Shown here piece after piece: positions 7,839-17,105 of a stretch of 17,105 nt of DNA (positions are counted from its first letter, which is position 1; each line of letters opens with the position of its first letter). A program made the translations under genes and the position numbers. This DNA is from Mucidula mucida (taxonomy: Eukaryota > Basidiomycota > Agaricomycetes > Agaricales > Physalacriaceae), in contig JADNYV010000728.1 of NCBI GenBank assembly GCA_015501055.1, forward strand, positions 1 to 17,105, given 5' to 3'. A model generated the notes under the pieces. The model was not told the DNA's origin. It saw nothing but the letters and a program-made list of their open reading frames with translations, and ran no database searches.

Positions 7839-9486
7839 GCGTGCAGAGAGTACCACGAGACCTGATACGCGAGAGATGTATCCATTTGGAACAACATCGA
7901 CAATTGTGGTATAACAAAAGAGGGAACAAACCGAACAAAACGCTCCAAATTGGGAGCCAAACAGTTCCCACGTTCAGGCAAAGCGCCTTACCATCATTTC
8001 CAGGACGCCTTATCCTTGATAAGACGCGTCTTTTTCTTTTTCGTTACCATGTAGGGAGTGGTAAAAAAAACTTACCTCCTCGATATATCATATACCAACA
8101 CGTCGTAGGTCAGATTTCTCGATACGGAGCCCCTCCCAGTGTCGACGCCTGAGGATTATCCTAAAATCATCAAGTCCGGCATTGATGAAGAGGGTCAACA
8201 TCACAAGTCGCCCCGTATCACTGGCTGCAAGCGATGTTTCGCTAGTGAAGTATACTCTGCGTCGGGCCTTTTCGATGACTAGCCTCATGAGCTTCTATCT
8301 CGCACCAAAGTCCTTGTTCCAAATGAGTACTTGTTTCATGAGTATTGGGACCCACTCACCTATCACATCATGATACAGAAGTCGATAGTCTGACAACTTA
8401 AGAGATGCGGCTTTATAATGATGTGATCTTCAAAGCCTCTCTCTCACACCTTCCCTCACGCGCAGAGCTATAGTGCTCTCTACCTCAATAGTTCCCAGTC
8501 AGATTTCATTTCGACACGATGGCTGCCTTGGAGTTGAGGAAGAAAAGGCAGGCTCCAAGTCTACTTGGTTGGTAACCCCCAAAATTATTTATTAACAAAC
8601 CTGGCTACCGCGCAAAAGCGATGAAACGTCATTTTGACCGGAAAAGCAAAAATCGCTGCCCGCTACCAAGAAAGCGCGCATAGCGAACAACGTCGCTCGG
8701 CCTTGTGTACGCTCTAATATCATTACTTCGGTTTGCGGACTGCAAAGTACAGGCTGGATCCGAGGCAAGGGCTGATATCCTTCTTACTCCAATCGACCAG
8801 CGCATGCCAGAAATCTAAACCATCTCGTGCAACCTCTAGCGCTACGGTTCCAACCAAGACGGGATGCCATACCTGCTCACAGACATATCGGTTGGCCATT
8901 CAAACAAGCGAGAACCTCTACCGAGCGCGAACGAATGGGAATTACCAGTGAGGAGTGAGTCGTCAGTCTGCTTATTTCTATTGTAGATGTTTATTACAGT
9001 GTAACCGGTCCTTGTCGCGCTACTTCGTTATAATGCCTTGTTTCTCTATCTCTGCTTCGTTTATTTGCGATCATAATGTCACGACATTCTACCGTGCGAT
9101 ATCCGGGACCGTGAGCGCGGCGGCCGAATCGAAAACCCGCTGTGGCGCATTAGTGACCAAATTTGGCTACCGCGACTCTTCTCGATTATGTTAGGTATGG
9201 AGTCGGGATGTTGTCCAACTCGTGCCATTGTGCTATGGATGAAATATGGGCTGACTTTCTGGATAGTCGGATATTCTGATACCATGGTGCTATATTCTGA
9301 GAGGACCACAGTGAGAGGCACACTTACTATGGTAGGACTGTCCATGCTATAGAGTGCTATAGAGTGGGAGGTAATGTACTATACACACAATTGTAATGGA
9401 ACCACTGTACGTAGACAAACTACTAAGACAGGCTTGTAAGGACAGTAACTGGTATAATTCCAGGTAATTATATAGACGACTGCCAC
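7839..9486. other. Intergenic interval
   Basis: No convincing gene. A promoter-like segment lies at 8411-8518 (separate entry). The 10-bp unit gctatagagt occurs twice in tandem at 9345-9364. The remaining frames are short, lack motifs and overlap on both strands. Confidence 0.5.
8411..8518 (+). promoter_or_regulatory. Promoter-like segment with pyrimidine-rich leader
   Basis: A TTTATAAT box at 8412-8419 is followed by a CT-rich stretch (ctctctctcacaccttccctc), as in fungal promoters near the transcription start. An ATG at 8519 in a CGACACGATGGC context opens a frame of only 18 codons with a basic LRKKRQ patch. A donor-like GTAACC lies at the end of that frame, but no continuing exon is evident. 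It may be a decayed or cut-off gene start. Confidence 0.3.
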
Positions 9487-11021
9487 TCAGTAAGGCTTTG
9501 CGCTTGGTGGCGGCGAAGGATCCTCTATGTCGCCAGAACGTACGAAATCTGGCTCCGGCAAGAAGGGGCGTCGAGAGACCCAGCATACCCACGTTTTCAG
9601 TATGTCCTACAACGGTATCATTGGAGTGAACATTTCAATGGTTTTCCCACTCACGCGGTGCGTCCCCAACGCAAGTCCGCCGATGAATGGCGCTAGAATG
9701 GAGATATTAACATCAGGGGCGTACACCGCAACTTTGGAATGTGCTCGTACTTGTGACTGAGCAAGATAAACGGGACTGTTAACAGGGTAGCTTGGAGAGT
9801 GGGGGGATTTTCTCACTGAGAAATATGTTCCATATGGCGCCGGTGTACGAATCTTCCGGGATGATGAATGCTGTGAGTCTGAAGAATAATCGCATTAGCT
9901 AGAGCCGCTCATTGTTGCTGGTACGAACCCTCCAGCGACAGCTACAAGAAGAGTGAACACGCCAAAACGAATCGCCACCGATAGCTGCAGTGATCGCGTA
10001 TTTCCGTGTCTCAGAAGGGAGTTGCGCCACGTCTTGACGAGCATGACAATGATCCACACTATCACCGATAATCAGTACTTGAGTTTAGCGTAGCATACTC
10101 ACAGATGCTTACTCTCCACAATGAGCATACCAGCGAGTGAGAGAATTGACAACGACGCTGATAATTTAGCACTGAACAAAACAAGATTTAGCGCAGCATT
10201 CTACTGATCGAGTACAACACTCACTGCTGCGAACCAGCGCCTGCCCCGCAGAACATACGTGCCGAATCAAACGCCACGCTCTCCGTTGACGTTACAGCCT
10301 AATCATCAATTGCTATCAGCTTGAATGTGGCGTTCTCGCTTTGGTAATTAACGCACCATGATAGCGATAGTGTAGACGAGTACGAACATAGCCACTGGAA
10401 GCCATGACAGCTGGGATGCAGTAAGAAGTCCGACACGCCACGCGATGCAGTGTACTCACCACTCGAAATGACAGATCGCTCCGAGTCCTAGTCTTCTCAG
10501 ACATGGCCATGTGGACCGAAAGTGCGACCTGGACGTATTCGGGTCAGGTAAATTGAAACAAGTTCGGAGCAGACCTCACATCCAACATGTAACACAATAC
10601 AGCAAGGGTTGAACTGTCAAGTCGGATGAGTATCTACGAGAAGAGATAGATGCAAGCACAGTACGTCGGAGGACCTGACAGACATTCTAGCGTCAATGAC
10701 ACCAAATAGATGTTACACACCAGCATAAATAAGCGCTGCTTGGAAGAGGCACAGTCCAAAGGGAGGATCTTTACTTTGGAACTGATAGGGCGCGTTCGTA
10801 AGGTAGAGCAGCGGAAAGACGGCCAGCGTAGTGAACATAATGTACCAAGCTCTGCTTCGGTGGATCTGGGGATTCAGGCGCGCCGTAAGGAGAAACAGGC
10901 CCATGAAGAAGCTGGAGAGGCAGGCCAGAGAGTCAAAGGCAGCAATCGCGGCCCGCGTCGATGCCAAAGCGAGCGTCTCATCCGCGGTCGGCAAGTCGCC
11001 GCCAGGAAATATACCAGACAT
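9487..11021 (-). CDS. Seven-transmembrane receptor-like protein, intact copy A
   Basis: Spliced model of 318 residues. Exons: 11021-10721, 10674-10665, 10613-10580, 10528-10460, 10410-10357, 10298-10225, 10171-10113, 10058-9929, 9878-9817, 9756-9751, 9692-9655, 9606-9487. All introns are GT-AG, 46-60 nt, and phases agree throughout to a TGA. Seven hydrophobic segments lie at about 27-49, 58-76, 92-120, 139-156, 183-208, 230-251 and 255-276. Conserved-looking motifs are FPLLYLTNA, DPPFGLCLFQAALIYAGPP before helix 3, and PFIGGLALGTHRD with a following Trp-rich tail after helix 7. The layout resembles the large unnamed 7TM (GPCR-like) family of Agaricomycetes; I assign it from memory of the pattern. 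It is not an STE3 pheromone receptor by any motif I can see. The start is the ATG of MSGIF, which copy B shares. A TATA box lies 115 nt upstream. The ligand is unknown. Confidence 0.75.
9751..9756 (-). other. Candidate 6-nt microexon of 7TM copy A
   Basis: TCACAA lies between a 60-nt intron (GTGAGA...GCTCAG) and a 58-nt intron (GTACGA...TTCTAG). It adds two residues within helix 7 (FLITTPFIGG). Copy B has TCGCGG at the same place with GTATGG after it. Skipping it as one 124-nt intron also keeps the frame, so the inclusion is not proven. Confidence 0.45.
10665..10674 (-). other. 10-nt microexon of 7TM copy A
   Basis: GTCCTCCGAC lies between intron 10720-10675 (GTGTGT...TGTCAG) and intron 10664-10614 (GTACTG...TTGACAG). 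Including it joins ALIYAG to PPTSTLAV in frame; reading straight through hits TAA. Copy B (GACCGCCAAC) and copy C (GGCCACCAGC) have a segment of the same length between matching splice sites, encoding GPPT and GPPA. Confidence 0.75.
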
Positions 11022-11135
11022 AGTTGATGAGGTCGAAAACAGGATTCGAAAAAAAGAGCTGGCCAGCAACGAAACAAGGAGGTAACGAAAGGAATATCTT
11101 AAGAGAAATATTCGACGGTCCGTGCCGATCTCACA

Positions 11136-11142
11136 CTTTATA
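11136..11142 (-). promoter_or_regulatory. TATA box of 7TM copy A
   Basis: TATAAAG on the minus strand, about 115 nt upstream of the ATG at 11021. No equally clear box is seen upstream of copy B. Confidence 0.45.
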
Positions 11143-11854
11143 CGATGTAGTGTTCAATGGTATCCAGTACCTCCAGGCTCAGTTGTGGTGGGCGGTGCCA
11201 TAAGAAGGTGATGCTTCACACCCTGGAAGATCAGTGCAGAGATCAAGATCTTTACATCCAATGCAATGCGAAGGTTGGGCGCCTAGTGGGTTGATCGGGC
11301 ATTGCTGTACTTCGATTATGTGACACTTCGCCTGTTGGGATTAATGAGTGGGGACACACTCTCATCAATATTTGCCTTGGGCCGCATAACTCAATTGAAG
11401 CAGCTTCTGTATCACGATTTACAGTCTTAGGCGCCCTCCCCGCGCGACCGTAGTTCTCCGTCTGGATCAGAGATGATCAATCGTGGGATGCGAGTTGTGG
11501 GCCCGAGGCTAGCAGAGGAGTCTATAACGAGGCAAGGGCAATTCAACAGCTTCCACGTTCGTGTTACGATAATCCGCTTGTGAGCCGTCAAGGGAGTTTC
11601 TTGATGAAAGGCAAATGAAAGGAGAGACTTTGATGGGAACCGGCACGGGCCGCAAGTCTAAGGAATCAGTTATGCCTCGAGTCTCGCCTTTGGCGACTGA
11701 GAAGGATCACGTACAATCAACTTTCTTCATCATGATCTTCACGCAACGACAGTCCAAGTTGCCCGAGTTTCCATGATGCAAGTACAACCGGTGTGTAAGT
11801 CAGTGAGCAACATAACATCCATTTTGAACACGGCCACACTAGCACATCTGAGCA
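11143..11854. other. Intergenic interval between 7TM copies A and B
   Basis: About 710 bp with no motif-bearing frame on either strand. It holds the upstream region of copy A and the downstream region of copy B. No repeat or RNA gene is evident. Confidence 0.5.
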
Positions 11855-13500
11855 TCAATTGTTCGAACTCTGGGGCAATTGAAATGTCAAAGGACTGGGA
11901 TGGGGAGCGTACAACCTTCTTAGTATAGTACGGTGATTATCGGAGTCTGCAAGAATCACAATTATTTCAAGTAAAAGAGTGTGGAGTAAACGAGTAAAGG
12001 ACCGCGCGAATTTAGAAAACATGAACGCAATACAGGCGAGCTCATTCCGTTTCGAGCCTTCCAGATCAGCCGGTCTTTGGGCAACCAAAGAACGACGGCG
12101 GATCCAGCACAACCATGTGTGCAGTATATCCTGCGACGAAATCATTGAGGAACTTTGGGAACGGAAGCGATATTTTGATCTAACACGGTGAGCTCCAAAG
12201 GCGAGTCCCCCGAGAATGACGCTAGAATATCGCATCTTAGCAAGGCGCACTACAAGTGATATGTGGCCATACCCGCGACTAGGGCAAATGAACCAGGCGG
12301 TCAGCATAAACCTCAAGGGAAGAAGGGTATCTCACTGAGAAAGATATTCCATATAGCACCGCATAATGGTTTTCGGGTATCACGAATGCTGCTAGACTAG
12401 ATTGGAGGAAGACTCGCCTCAGACTTACAGAGCAACGGTTTGTACACACCTTCCAACAACTCAACTAGGACGGTGAATATACCGAAACGGACTGTGACTG
12501 AAATCTGAAGTGCATGTTCTCCAGGTTGATTAAGCTGCTTGTTTCGCCAGGCTTTAACGAGCATGACAATGATCCATACTGTTGAACGTTTGAAACACAC
12601 GCGGAAAAGATACGGCTGCGCCTCTGTACCTTCCGTAATGAGCATGCCAGCAAGGGATAGAATCGTGAACGACGCCGATGTTCTAGCACTGACAAAGCGT
12701 ATTCAGCGAAATCAAAATCGCATTAAGCTGCTTACTGCAGCGAGCCAGCTCCCGCCCCACAAACATGCGCTCAGAATCGAATGTAACACTTCCGTCGATG
12801 TTACGGCCTTTCATTATTTTCGTGTCCGATCCATTGAGGTGAACTTCGGAGCACTCACCATCACAGCAAAAGTGTACATGAGCATGAACATAGCCGACGG
12901 AAGCCACGACAGCTACGGCGCAGTGAATCCTTGTGGTACTGATACAACTGAAGGCTTACAACTCGGAACGAGAACTTGCTTCTGGTCTTGTGGGACATGG
13001 CAGCATGAACAGATAGCGCAACCTAAAGGTATGTATGGGCGAGCGGTGACGAGGCTCGGGATTTGTTATCTCACGTCCAACATGTAACAGAACACAGCTA
13101 ATGTTGCCCTGTTAATGGTGAGGGTCTAAAGGCATACATGAAGGTTCAGCATTCTACTTACGTTGGCGGTCCTAGAACGAATACCGGACATTGAGAATGA
13201 ATGGAAGAACGATTGACACACCGGCATAGATAAGGCTGCTTGAAAAAGACATAATCCGAAGGGCGGATCGTTACTTTGGAACTGGTACCCAGCGTTGGTG
13301 AGGTAGAGGAGCGGAAAGACGGTGAGTGTGATGGACATGATGTACCAAGCCCTGGTTCGGCGGATGTTTGGGTTCATACGCGTAGTCAAAATGAACAGTC
13401 CCATGGAACAACTGGAGACGCATGCCAAGGAGTCGAATATAACGATGGGGGTCTGCGACGCGGGGCCGAGCACGTCGTCACCGGAAAATATGCCAGACAT
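11855..13500 (-). pseudogene. Seven-transmembrane receptor-like gene, copy B, frameshifted
   Basis: Collinear with copy A from the MSGIF start (ATG at 13500) to the post-helix-7 exon starting at 12130 (DILHTWLCW). Exon 1 is well kept (FDSLACVSS, FPLLYLTNAGYQ, DPPFGLCLFQAA) and splice sites match copy A at most introns, including both microexons. It is broken by a one-base deletion at the end of exon 1 (before the LIYAG codons), a two-base deletion in the exon after helix 4, a disturbed helix-6/7 junction, a one-base deletion before helix 7 and another in the GGLAFGAH exon. The last exon reads on without a stop until 11855, well past where copy A ends. Retained introns show it arose by DNA duplication, not retroposition. 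Confidence 0.75.
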
Positions 13501-13984
13501 ACTGAACGACACGAAGAATTGACCTGCAACGGAAGAGAAGGAAGAAGAGTGTGAATGGCCTTCGTGATCGTCCTAGGACATAATTATCTCGGGCCCGTCT
13601 CCGCACTCTCACACCGGCCCAGTGAGATGTTGGCTCATATTGGATGCCATCTGTGACGACGGACAGCGCTGAACAATACGTGATCGGGAAATACTGCAGA
13701 TCCCGCATACATGATACATCATGGTGGTTTGTATATGAGAACGCGGCGGCTGTGTGAATCTGATAGATTGACGCCCGATCACAGTCACGGGACTGTCACT
13801 TATGGAGAGACCGACCCGGAAGGGGAACTTCCAACCAGCTTCCAACAATGATGCAGCGTGGGACGAAGAACAGCATTGGACGTCCAATGGAAGTATCAGC
13901 CATCGAGAACTTCCTTTTAAGACGCTCTAAGCATGCCGTGTACCATCTCTCCCGCATTTCTTGCCGTCGCTTTTGCTATCCCAG
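13501..13984. other. Divergent upstream region between copy B and the DUF3419 gene
   Basis: A 484-bp interval read away from on both sides. It contains the CCAAT palindrome at 13874-13889. An upstream ATG at 13933, out of frame with the DUF3419 start, opens a 67-codon frame that overlaps the first exon; it could act as an upstream ORF if transcription begins before it. Confidence 0.5.
13874..13889. promoter_or_regulatory. Inverted CCAAT-box pair upstream of DUF3419 gene
   Basis: CATTGGACGTCCAATG is a perfect 16-bp palindrome made of two CCAAT boxes in opposite orientation around an ACGT core, about 95 bp upstream of the ATG at 13985. CCAAT is the binding site of the Hap/NF-Y complex. Occupation is inferred, not shown. 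Confidence 0.4.
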
Positions 13985-15762
13985 ATGCTATTCGTCCTGG
14001 TCTTATTGTCACTCGCCGCGGTGATCGCTATTGTGTGGCGCTACGCGCGTATTGCGTCTTTACGATGTGTATGTGTAAGCTGGATGAGTCGCTCCGTACG
14101 CCTACGACATGTGGTCCACAATCTTTTCTAACGTAAAATCAGCGCTTAACGTCCGACACGTCGATGAGCTTGTCTGATTCATCACACCTTCCGCCCGTCT
14201 TCGGTCCGCCCCAGACATGGAGCCTCTTCTTCCTGGCAGTGACGCAAAAGTTCTCATGCTGAGGTTTCGAGTTACTTCTACGTGTCTTACTTCGTATGCT
14301 GAACTGATTGCTACAGTGGAGGAAACCGTTCCCCGAACTTTCCATGCATAAGGATTTCGAAACATTCATCTATTCGTTCACATGGGTATGTTCAATACGT
14401 CCAAACGTAATATTCTCATTTTCGCTACAGGAAGATCCATACGAGGACTTGCAACATTTCCAACTTACAGAAACAGACAGGATGTTGGTGATAACCAGTG
14501 CTGGCGACAACGCGCTCCATTATGCCCTCGCAGCTAACCCCCAAGCAGTCCGTTTTCACTTCGCAAACGTCCTAACCCCCTGATGTCTTGTTAGATACAT
14601 TGCGTAGATATGAATCCCTGGTAAGTGATGAGTCGCTAAGTCTTGATTTCTCCCTGACATAGACTCATTCAGCCAGGGACATCTGCTGGAGCTCAAACTG
14701 GCGGCCCTCTCAACATTGGATTACGAGGACTTCTTCGCACTCTTCGGTCACGGTCAACATCCCGACTTCGCTAACCTCCTCGAATTGGAATTGGCTCCGT
14801 ATTTGTCTGAACCGGCGCTTTCATTTTGGCGAGAACACAACAATCTGTTCTCGCATTCATTCTATCGGCACGGCTTCACCGGTTGGGCAATACGAGTCAC
14901 GTCTTTGGTCTTTCGAATGAGAGGTATCTCTTCACACATCGCATCTTTGTTGTCCGCTACCACCGTCGAGCAACAGAAACAAATATGGTTGGAACACGTC
15001 AAGCCTGTCTTCCAGACTCCAATGCTTGTTCGTTTACTCAAGAGTCCGATGTTTTGCTGGTACGCCTGTGGCGTACCTTCAAATCAGCGCAAGATGCTTT
15101 TGGACGAAGGCGAGTCCTGCGTCTTGGCAGCTCAAGCTCATCTCACGGTATTACAGGCACACTATATGATTACTTGATGGATACGTTCGAGCCCGTCCTG
15201 TGCACATATCTGCTGAAGTCGCAAAATCACTTTCTTCGCTTGGTGGGCGCCGTTTCGCCGTCTATCGCGTGTCTTATTAATGTTGGCCTTAGTGCTTGAC
15301 CGAGAGATATACATACGAATGCTGTCCCGAATATCTGACACCGACTGGGTTTTATAAACTGAAGGATAGTGCGTCAGGCGAGCTCAACGCTTTCCATCTT
15401 CACACTTCAAGTATAATTGAGTGCGTATACGACATTCCTCATACACATCTTTACAACTTTCGTTCAGTGCTCTGCGTACCATGGAAGACCAGTCGCTGAC
15501 ACGAATGCACCTCATGGATCATCTAGATTGGTTTTCTCCAGACGCCACCGAGATTGATGACGAGATAAAGCAAGTCCACCGCGTACTCACACGAGATGGA
15601 GCCGTGTTTTGGCGGTCGGCGGCCAAGAAGCCTTGGTACAATGCACGCTTCGAAAGGCTGGGATTCAAGGTGATGGCATTAAGCGTGCGGCAAGGTACTG
15701 AAGTAGCACTGGACATGGTAAACATGTACGTCCATCGATCTTCTGGCTTAAAATGCTTCTGA
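13985..15762 (+). CDS. Compact membrane-anchored DUF3419 (BtaA/Bta1-like) protein
   Basis: Spliced model of 445 residues. Exons: 13985-14068, 14143-14238, 14317-14385, 14431-14547, 14595-14620, 14673-15109, 15157-15242, 15293-15420, 15468-15762; phases agree to the TGA. Residues 1-20 form a hydrophobic helix followed by WRYAR. After a ~40-residue linker comes the DUF3419 domain: FIYSFTWEDP (76-86), MLVITSAGDNALHYALAANP, IHCVDMNPCQGHLLELK (123-139), DYEDFFALFGHG, QRKMLLDEG, YECCPEYLTP, LMDHLDWFSP, RSAAKKPWYN and a C-terminal VNMY. DUF3419/BtaA enzymes transfer the 3-amino-3-carboxypropyl group of S-adenosylmethionine to diacylglycerol, the first step to betaine lipid DGTS. Fungal and algal Bta1 proteins carry an additional ~350-residue methyltransferase half; it is absent here, with only ~300 bp in its place. 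Exons 3-9 are firm; exons 1-2 rest on phase, splice signals and the membrane helix alone. It lies on the strand opposite the flanking 7TM copies. Confidence 0.85.
15110..15156 (+). other. GC-AG intron in the DUF3419 gene
   Basis: A 47-nt intron with donor GCGAGT and acceptor TTACAG. Removing it joins MLLDEG to TLYDYLMDTFEP in frame, which fits the family; reading through it gives an unrelated tail and a stop. GC differs from the usual GT by one base. Confidence 0.75.
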
Positions 15763-16324
15763 CAGACGTATTTTCAAGGTATGCGTCTTTCTATAAGGCA
15801 ACAATTATCTAGATCTTGGTCATTTCGATTTACGGACAACAATGTATTTAAAGTAGAAGCTACACTGTGGAGTATCCATCTATTGACGATTCACGCTGTA
15901 AGACTCTCACATTGAGCACGATGCGGCCACGATGGATCATGGCTGCTGCTGGCGGTGTCGCAGACGATTTTAACATATACATGTTTGCAAAAAATCTGCC
16001 TCACTCGCAAGCAAACAAGGACAGGCTTTACAGGAACTCTACTGCACTCGCTGAACAGGAAAGACGTCTTTGAGTAGTGTCGTTTCCCTTGACTCAACCT
16101 GAACAAGTTGGACTTGGCTCGATCCGAAGTAGAAACTCGGTACACTCGTCTTGAGTCGCACAGCCGCCTTTCTCTGTCGTATGCCGATTGATTGCGCAGT
16201 GAAAGCCTGCGGACAAGTAGAATCTAAGTATAGAATCTTAAGTCCACGACCAAGTCGTCGAGCACACATGCTCTCGGCCGTGAAAGGAACAGTCACATGA
16301 AGACTCTGTTTATCTCGACTGTCA
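15763..16324. other. Intergenic interval between DUF3419 gene and 7TM copy C
   Basis: About 560 bp separating two convergent genes. Only short frames without motifs are present. I see no repeat, RNA gene or remnant exon. Confidence 0.5.
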
Positions 16325-17105
16325 TCATCCCCATCGCGCTTCCACGTCCCACTTACGTTTCTCGTGGAGTTGAAGGTATCCTGATGTCCTTCCGGGTAGC
16401 CAGGATACCCATGTCTTGATCAAAGCCTACCGGAATGGATTAACAAACCAGCGACGGCAACGATTTCATCTTGGAATACCGTATGTGTGCCAAAGGCAAG
16501 TCCAGCGATGAAAGGTACTGACGATCTATTGCCAGTACTATCGCAGATGTACAAGCAGATCCAGACGGTGCCTTTATCCAACGGTACAGAACATATGAGA
16601 TGGCTCAGATACAATATCGTCTATCGATGTTAGCGCCTAAGTTAAGAGGTCGATATGTTACGCTGAGCTGAAGTTGATGTTCGAACAATGAATGTCAAAC
16701 TGTCGTTGGCACGAAGACATCTGACATAACATGCTCAGCATCAGTGGGATGAGGTGGGACATCATACTCACGACATCCTTCCATCGCGCCGCACAGCTGA
16801 ATGAAGTCCCATTGCCAACTGCATTTCGTCACGATGAGATATGGCAGAACAAGCGTAAACACGATGCGCACGTCTAATACGTAGCAAAGAACGGCCGTAC
16901 ACGCTCTTGGACAGAATCAGCATAACGATACACACCATGCTGGAATCCTTACGCTGGTGGCCCTGACGAAGAAGGCATCAATTATGCGCATGACGGTCAC
17001 GCAAAGAGTCCACCTGCGTAAATGAGCACGCTTGAAAAGTGCACATCCCAATCGGCGGATCTTCACCTAACTGGAATTTAAATGGTACATTGATCAGGTA
17101 CAAGA
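16325..17105 (-). pseudogene. Seven-transmembrane receptor-like gene, copy C, internally deleted, runs off window
   Basis: Enters from the right edge within exon 1 (LYLINVPFKFQL, DPPIGMCTFQA on the minus strand). A one-base deletion precedes LIYAG; the 10-nt microexon GGCCACCAGC is still recognisable, as is TAVLCYVLDV. A partial exon 4 (LAMGLHSAV) follows, then the sequence jumps to the helix-7 region: the exons for helices 4-6 are gone. PFIAGLAFGTH and the exon starting ALIKTWVSW are kept, ending at a TGA at 16327-16325. It cannot make a seven-helix protein. The start and upstream region lie outside the window. Confidence 0.75.

Noticed and set aside
10700..10725. Premature stop (TAA after YAGV) making 7TM copy A a pseudogene
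   Set aside because: The stop lies inside a GTGTGT...CAG intron; splicing to the 10-nt microexon restores the frame, and copies B and C share the site.
12539..13087. 182-codon plus-strand frame
   Set aside because: It is antisense to copy B, whose exons and splice sites match copy A position by position.
14308..15762. Several separate small genes suggested by the open frames in this interval
   Set aside because: They join by short introns with consistent phases into one DUF3419 protein.
9487..17105. STE3-type pheromone receptor / mating-type locus
   Set aside because: No STE3 motifs, no pheromone precursor frame with a CaaX end and no homeodomain gene were seen; seven helices alone do not justify it.
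1..17105. tRNA, rRNA, CRISPR or bacterial-type operon features
   Set aside because: No tRNA-like cloverleaf with a GGTTCGAATC-type arm, no spaced short repeats and no ribosome-binding sites are visible; the window is eukaryotic.

Overview
The window looks like nuclear DNA of a filamentous basidiomycete, most likely an Agaricomycete. The reasons are many 45-60 nt GT-AG introns with CTRAY-like branch points, a chromodomain-bearing Ty3/gypsy retrotransposon (chromovirus), a MYND-finger protein, a DUF3419 (BtaA/Bta1-like) protein and a small cluster of seven-transmembrane (7TM) receptor-like genes. All splice models were built by eye and are supported by phase and family fit, not by transcripts.

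Layout. 1-4414 is a large imperfect palindrome. Each arm reads outward from the centre: 3' half of a chromovirus pol (end of integrase, GPY/F-like module, chromodomain), polypurine tract, one 528-bp LTR (TGTTA...TAACA), then the same 528 bp of host-like flank, which itself holds a degenerate ~196-bp exon/intron repeat. The arms differ mainly by single-base indels. 4415-6217 has no gene I recognise, only a TATA box with a 33-codon ORF and one intron-like segment, all on the minus strand. 6218-7732 (minus) is an uninterrupted 504-aa MYND-finger protein with a TATA box and a probable 5'UTR intron; its second zinc ligand is Tyr instead of Cys. 7839-9486 is mostly empty, with one promoter-like segment.

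9487-17105 holds three minus-strand copies of one 7TM receptor-like gene. Copy A (9487-11021) can be spliced into a complete 318-aa, seven-helix protein from 12 exons, two of them microexons of 10 and 6 nt. Copy B (11855-13500) keeps nearly all splice sites but has several frameshifts. Copy C (16325 to beyond the right edge) has lost the exons for helices 4-6. Between B and C, on the plus strand, is a compact 445-aa, nine-exon DUF3419 protein: an N-terminal membrane helix joined by a short linker directly to the BtaA-like domain, without the methyltransferase (BtaB-like) half known from fungal and algal Bta1 proteins. One of its introns is GC-AG.

The genes do not form an obvious pathway. The points most worth following are the compact BtaA-like enzyme, the microexon-containing 7TM cluster with one intact and two decaying copies, the altered MYND finger, and the fold-back retrotransposon palindrome, which is either a real inverted duplication or an assembly artefact.
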